A DNA stretch of 6,737 nucleotides from NCBI GenBank assembly GCA_011330835.1, contig DRPO01000318.1, positions 1 to 6,737 of the forward strand, given 5' to 3'. Position 1 is the stretch's first letter, and every line of letters begins with the position of its first letter. A program made the position numbers and the translations under genes. The notes below the pieces were generated by a model, which did no database searches, had not been told where the DNA came from, and saw only the letters and a list, made by a program, of their open reading frames with translations. This DNA is from Gammaproteobacteria bacterium (GTDB lineage: Bacteria; Pseudomonadota; Gammaproteobacteria; UWMA-0217). Positions 6,655-6,737 of the stretch are shown one piece after another.

Positions 6655-6737
6655 TCAAGGCTCTTGCCGGCGCGCGCCGGATGTCGCAAGCAGCCAGATG
6701 AATCCGGAGACGCCCGCCAGCAGGGAGGCGAGCAGAA
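6655..6737 (-). CDS. 3' end of an unidentified gene with a C-terminal hydrophobic segment (5' end outside window)
   Basis: On the minus strand the frame is open from the window edge to TGA at 6657-6655. The 26 visible complete codons read LLASLLAGVSGFIWLLATSG then ARRQEP. The hydrophobic stretch of about 17-18 residues followed by Arg-Arg is typical of a C-terminal membrane helix with positive residues on the cytoplasmic side. The last eight codons (SGARRQEP) are made from the GC-rich hairpin repeat at 6664-6680, so the repeat seems to have supplied the tail. The family cannot be named from so little, and a chance open frame cannot be ruled out. Confidence 0.4.
   Translation of the reverse strand, partial: LLASLLAGVSGFIWLLATSGARRQEP
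6664..6680 (+). repeat. GC-rich dispersed hairpin repeat, partial copy 4
   Basis: TTGCCGGCGCGCGCCGG shares the opening TTGCCGGC and the inverted GCCGG arm with copies 1 and 3, but lacks the CTCCCAGCG tail. It overlaps the last codons of the partial gene at the right edge. Confidence 0.45.

Overview
The window looks like a chromosomal segment of a GC-rich proteobacterium, most likely a gammaproteobacterium. The GroEL and GroES sequences are of proteobacterial type. The 169-residue secreted Gly/Tyr/Pro-rich protein resembles the sulfur globule envelope proteins of sulfur-oxidising gammaproteobacteria such as the Chromatiales, but this assignment rests on pattern memory only.

Layout: positions 2-694 (+) are the C-terminal signalling domain of a chemotaxis receptor whose start lies outside the window. 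Positions 695-1006 hold repeats and no gene. The groES-groEL operon follows on the minus strand (3024 down to 1063). It is driven by a sigma70-type promoter overlapping a perfect CIRCE operator and closed by a strong intrinsic terminator. Upstream, also on the minus strand, are a GNAT acetyltransferase (3812-3204), a class I-type histone deacetylase/AcuC-family deacetylase (5201-4260) and the secreted sulfur-globule-like protein (6015-5506). Next come the 3' remnant of a PhoR-like sensor histidine kinase (6337-6116) and, at the right edge, the 3' end of an unidentified gene whose product ends in a hydrophobic segment (6737-6655).

The intergenic DNA is dense in mobile-looking repeats. Two 161-bp copies of a MITE-like imperfect palindrome lie in opposite orientation at 3862-4022 and 5252-5412. 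Each has terminal inverted repeats and TA at both ends, and each sits about 50 nt upstream of a start codon (acetyltransferase and deacetylase). Two solo ends of the same element occur at 981-1003 and 6620-6642. A second GC-rich hairpin repeat occurs at 754-782, 4051-4077, 4228-4256 and, in part, 6664-6680. REP-like hairpins of the kind that run 'ggaatcc...gggaat' occur at 874-903 and 6447-6522.

Functionally, GroES and GroEL form the folding chamber under HrcA-type heat-shock control. The acetyltransferase and deacetylase could be an acylation writer/eraser pair, but this is inferred from proximity only. No transposase, CRISPR array, tRNA or rRNA was seen. The most unusual element is the MITE family, whose paired ends covary between copies and which sits in the upstream regions of two consecutive genes.
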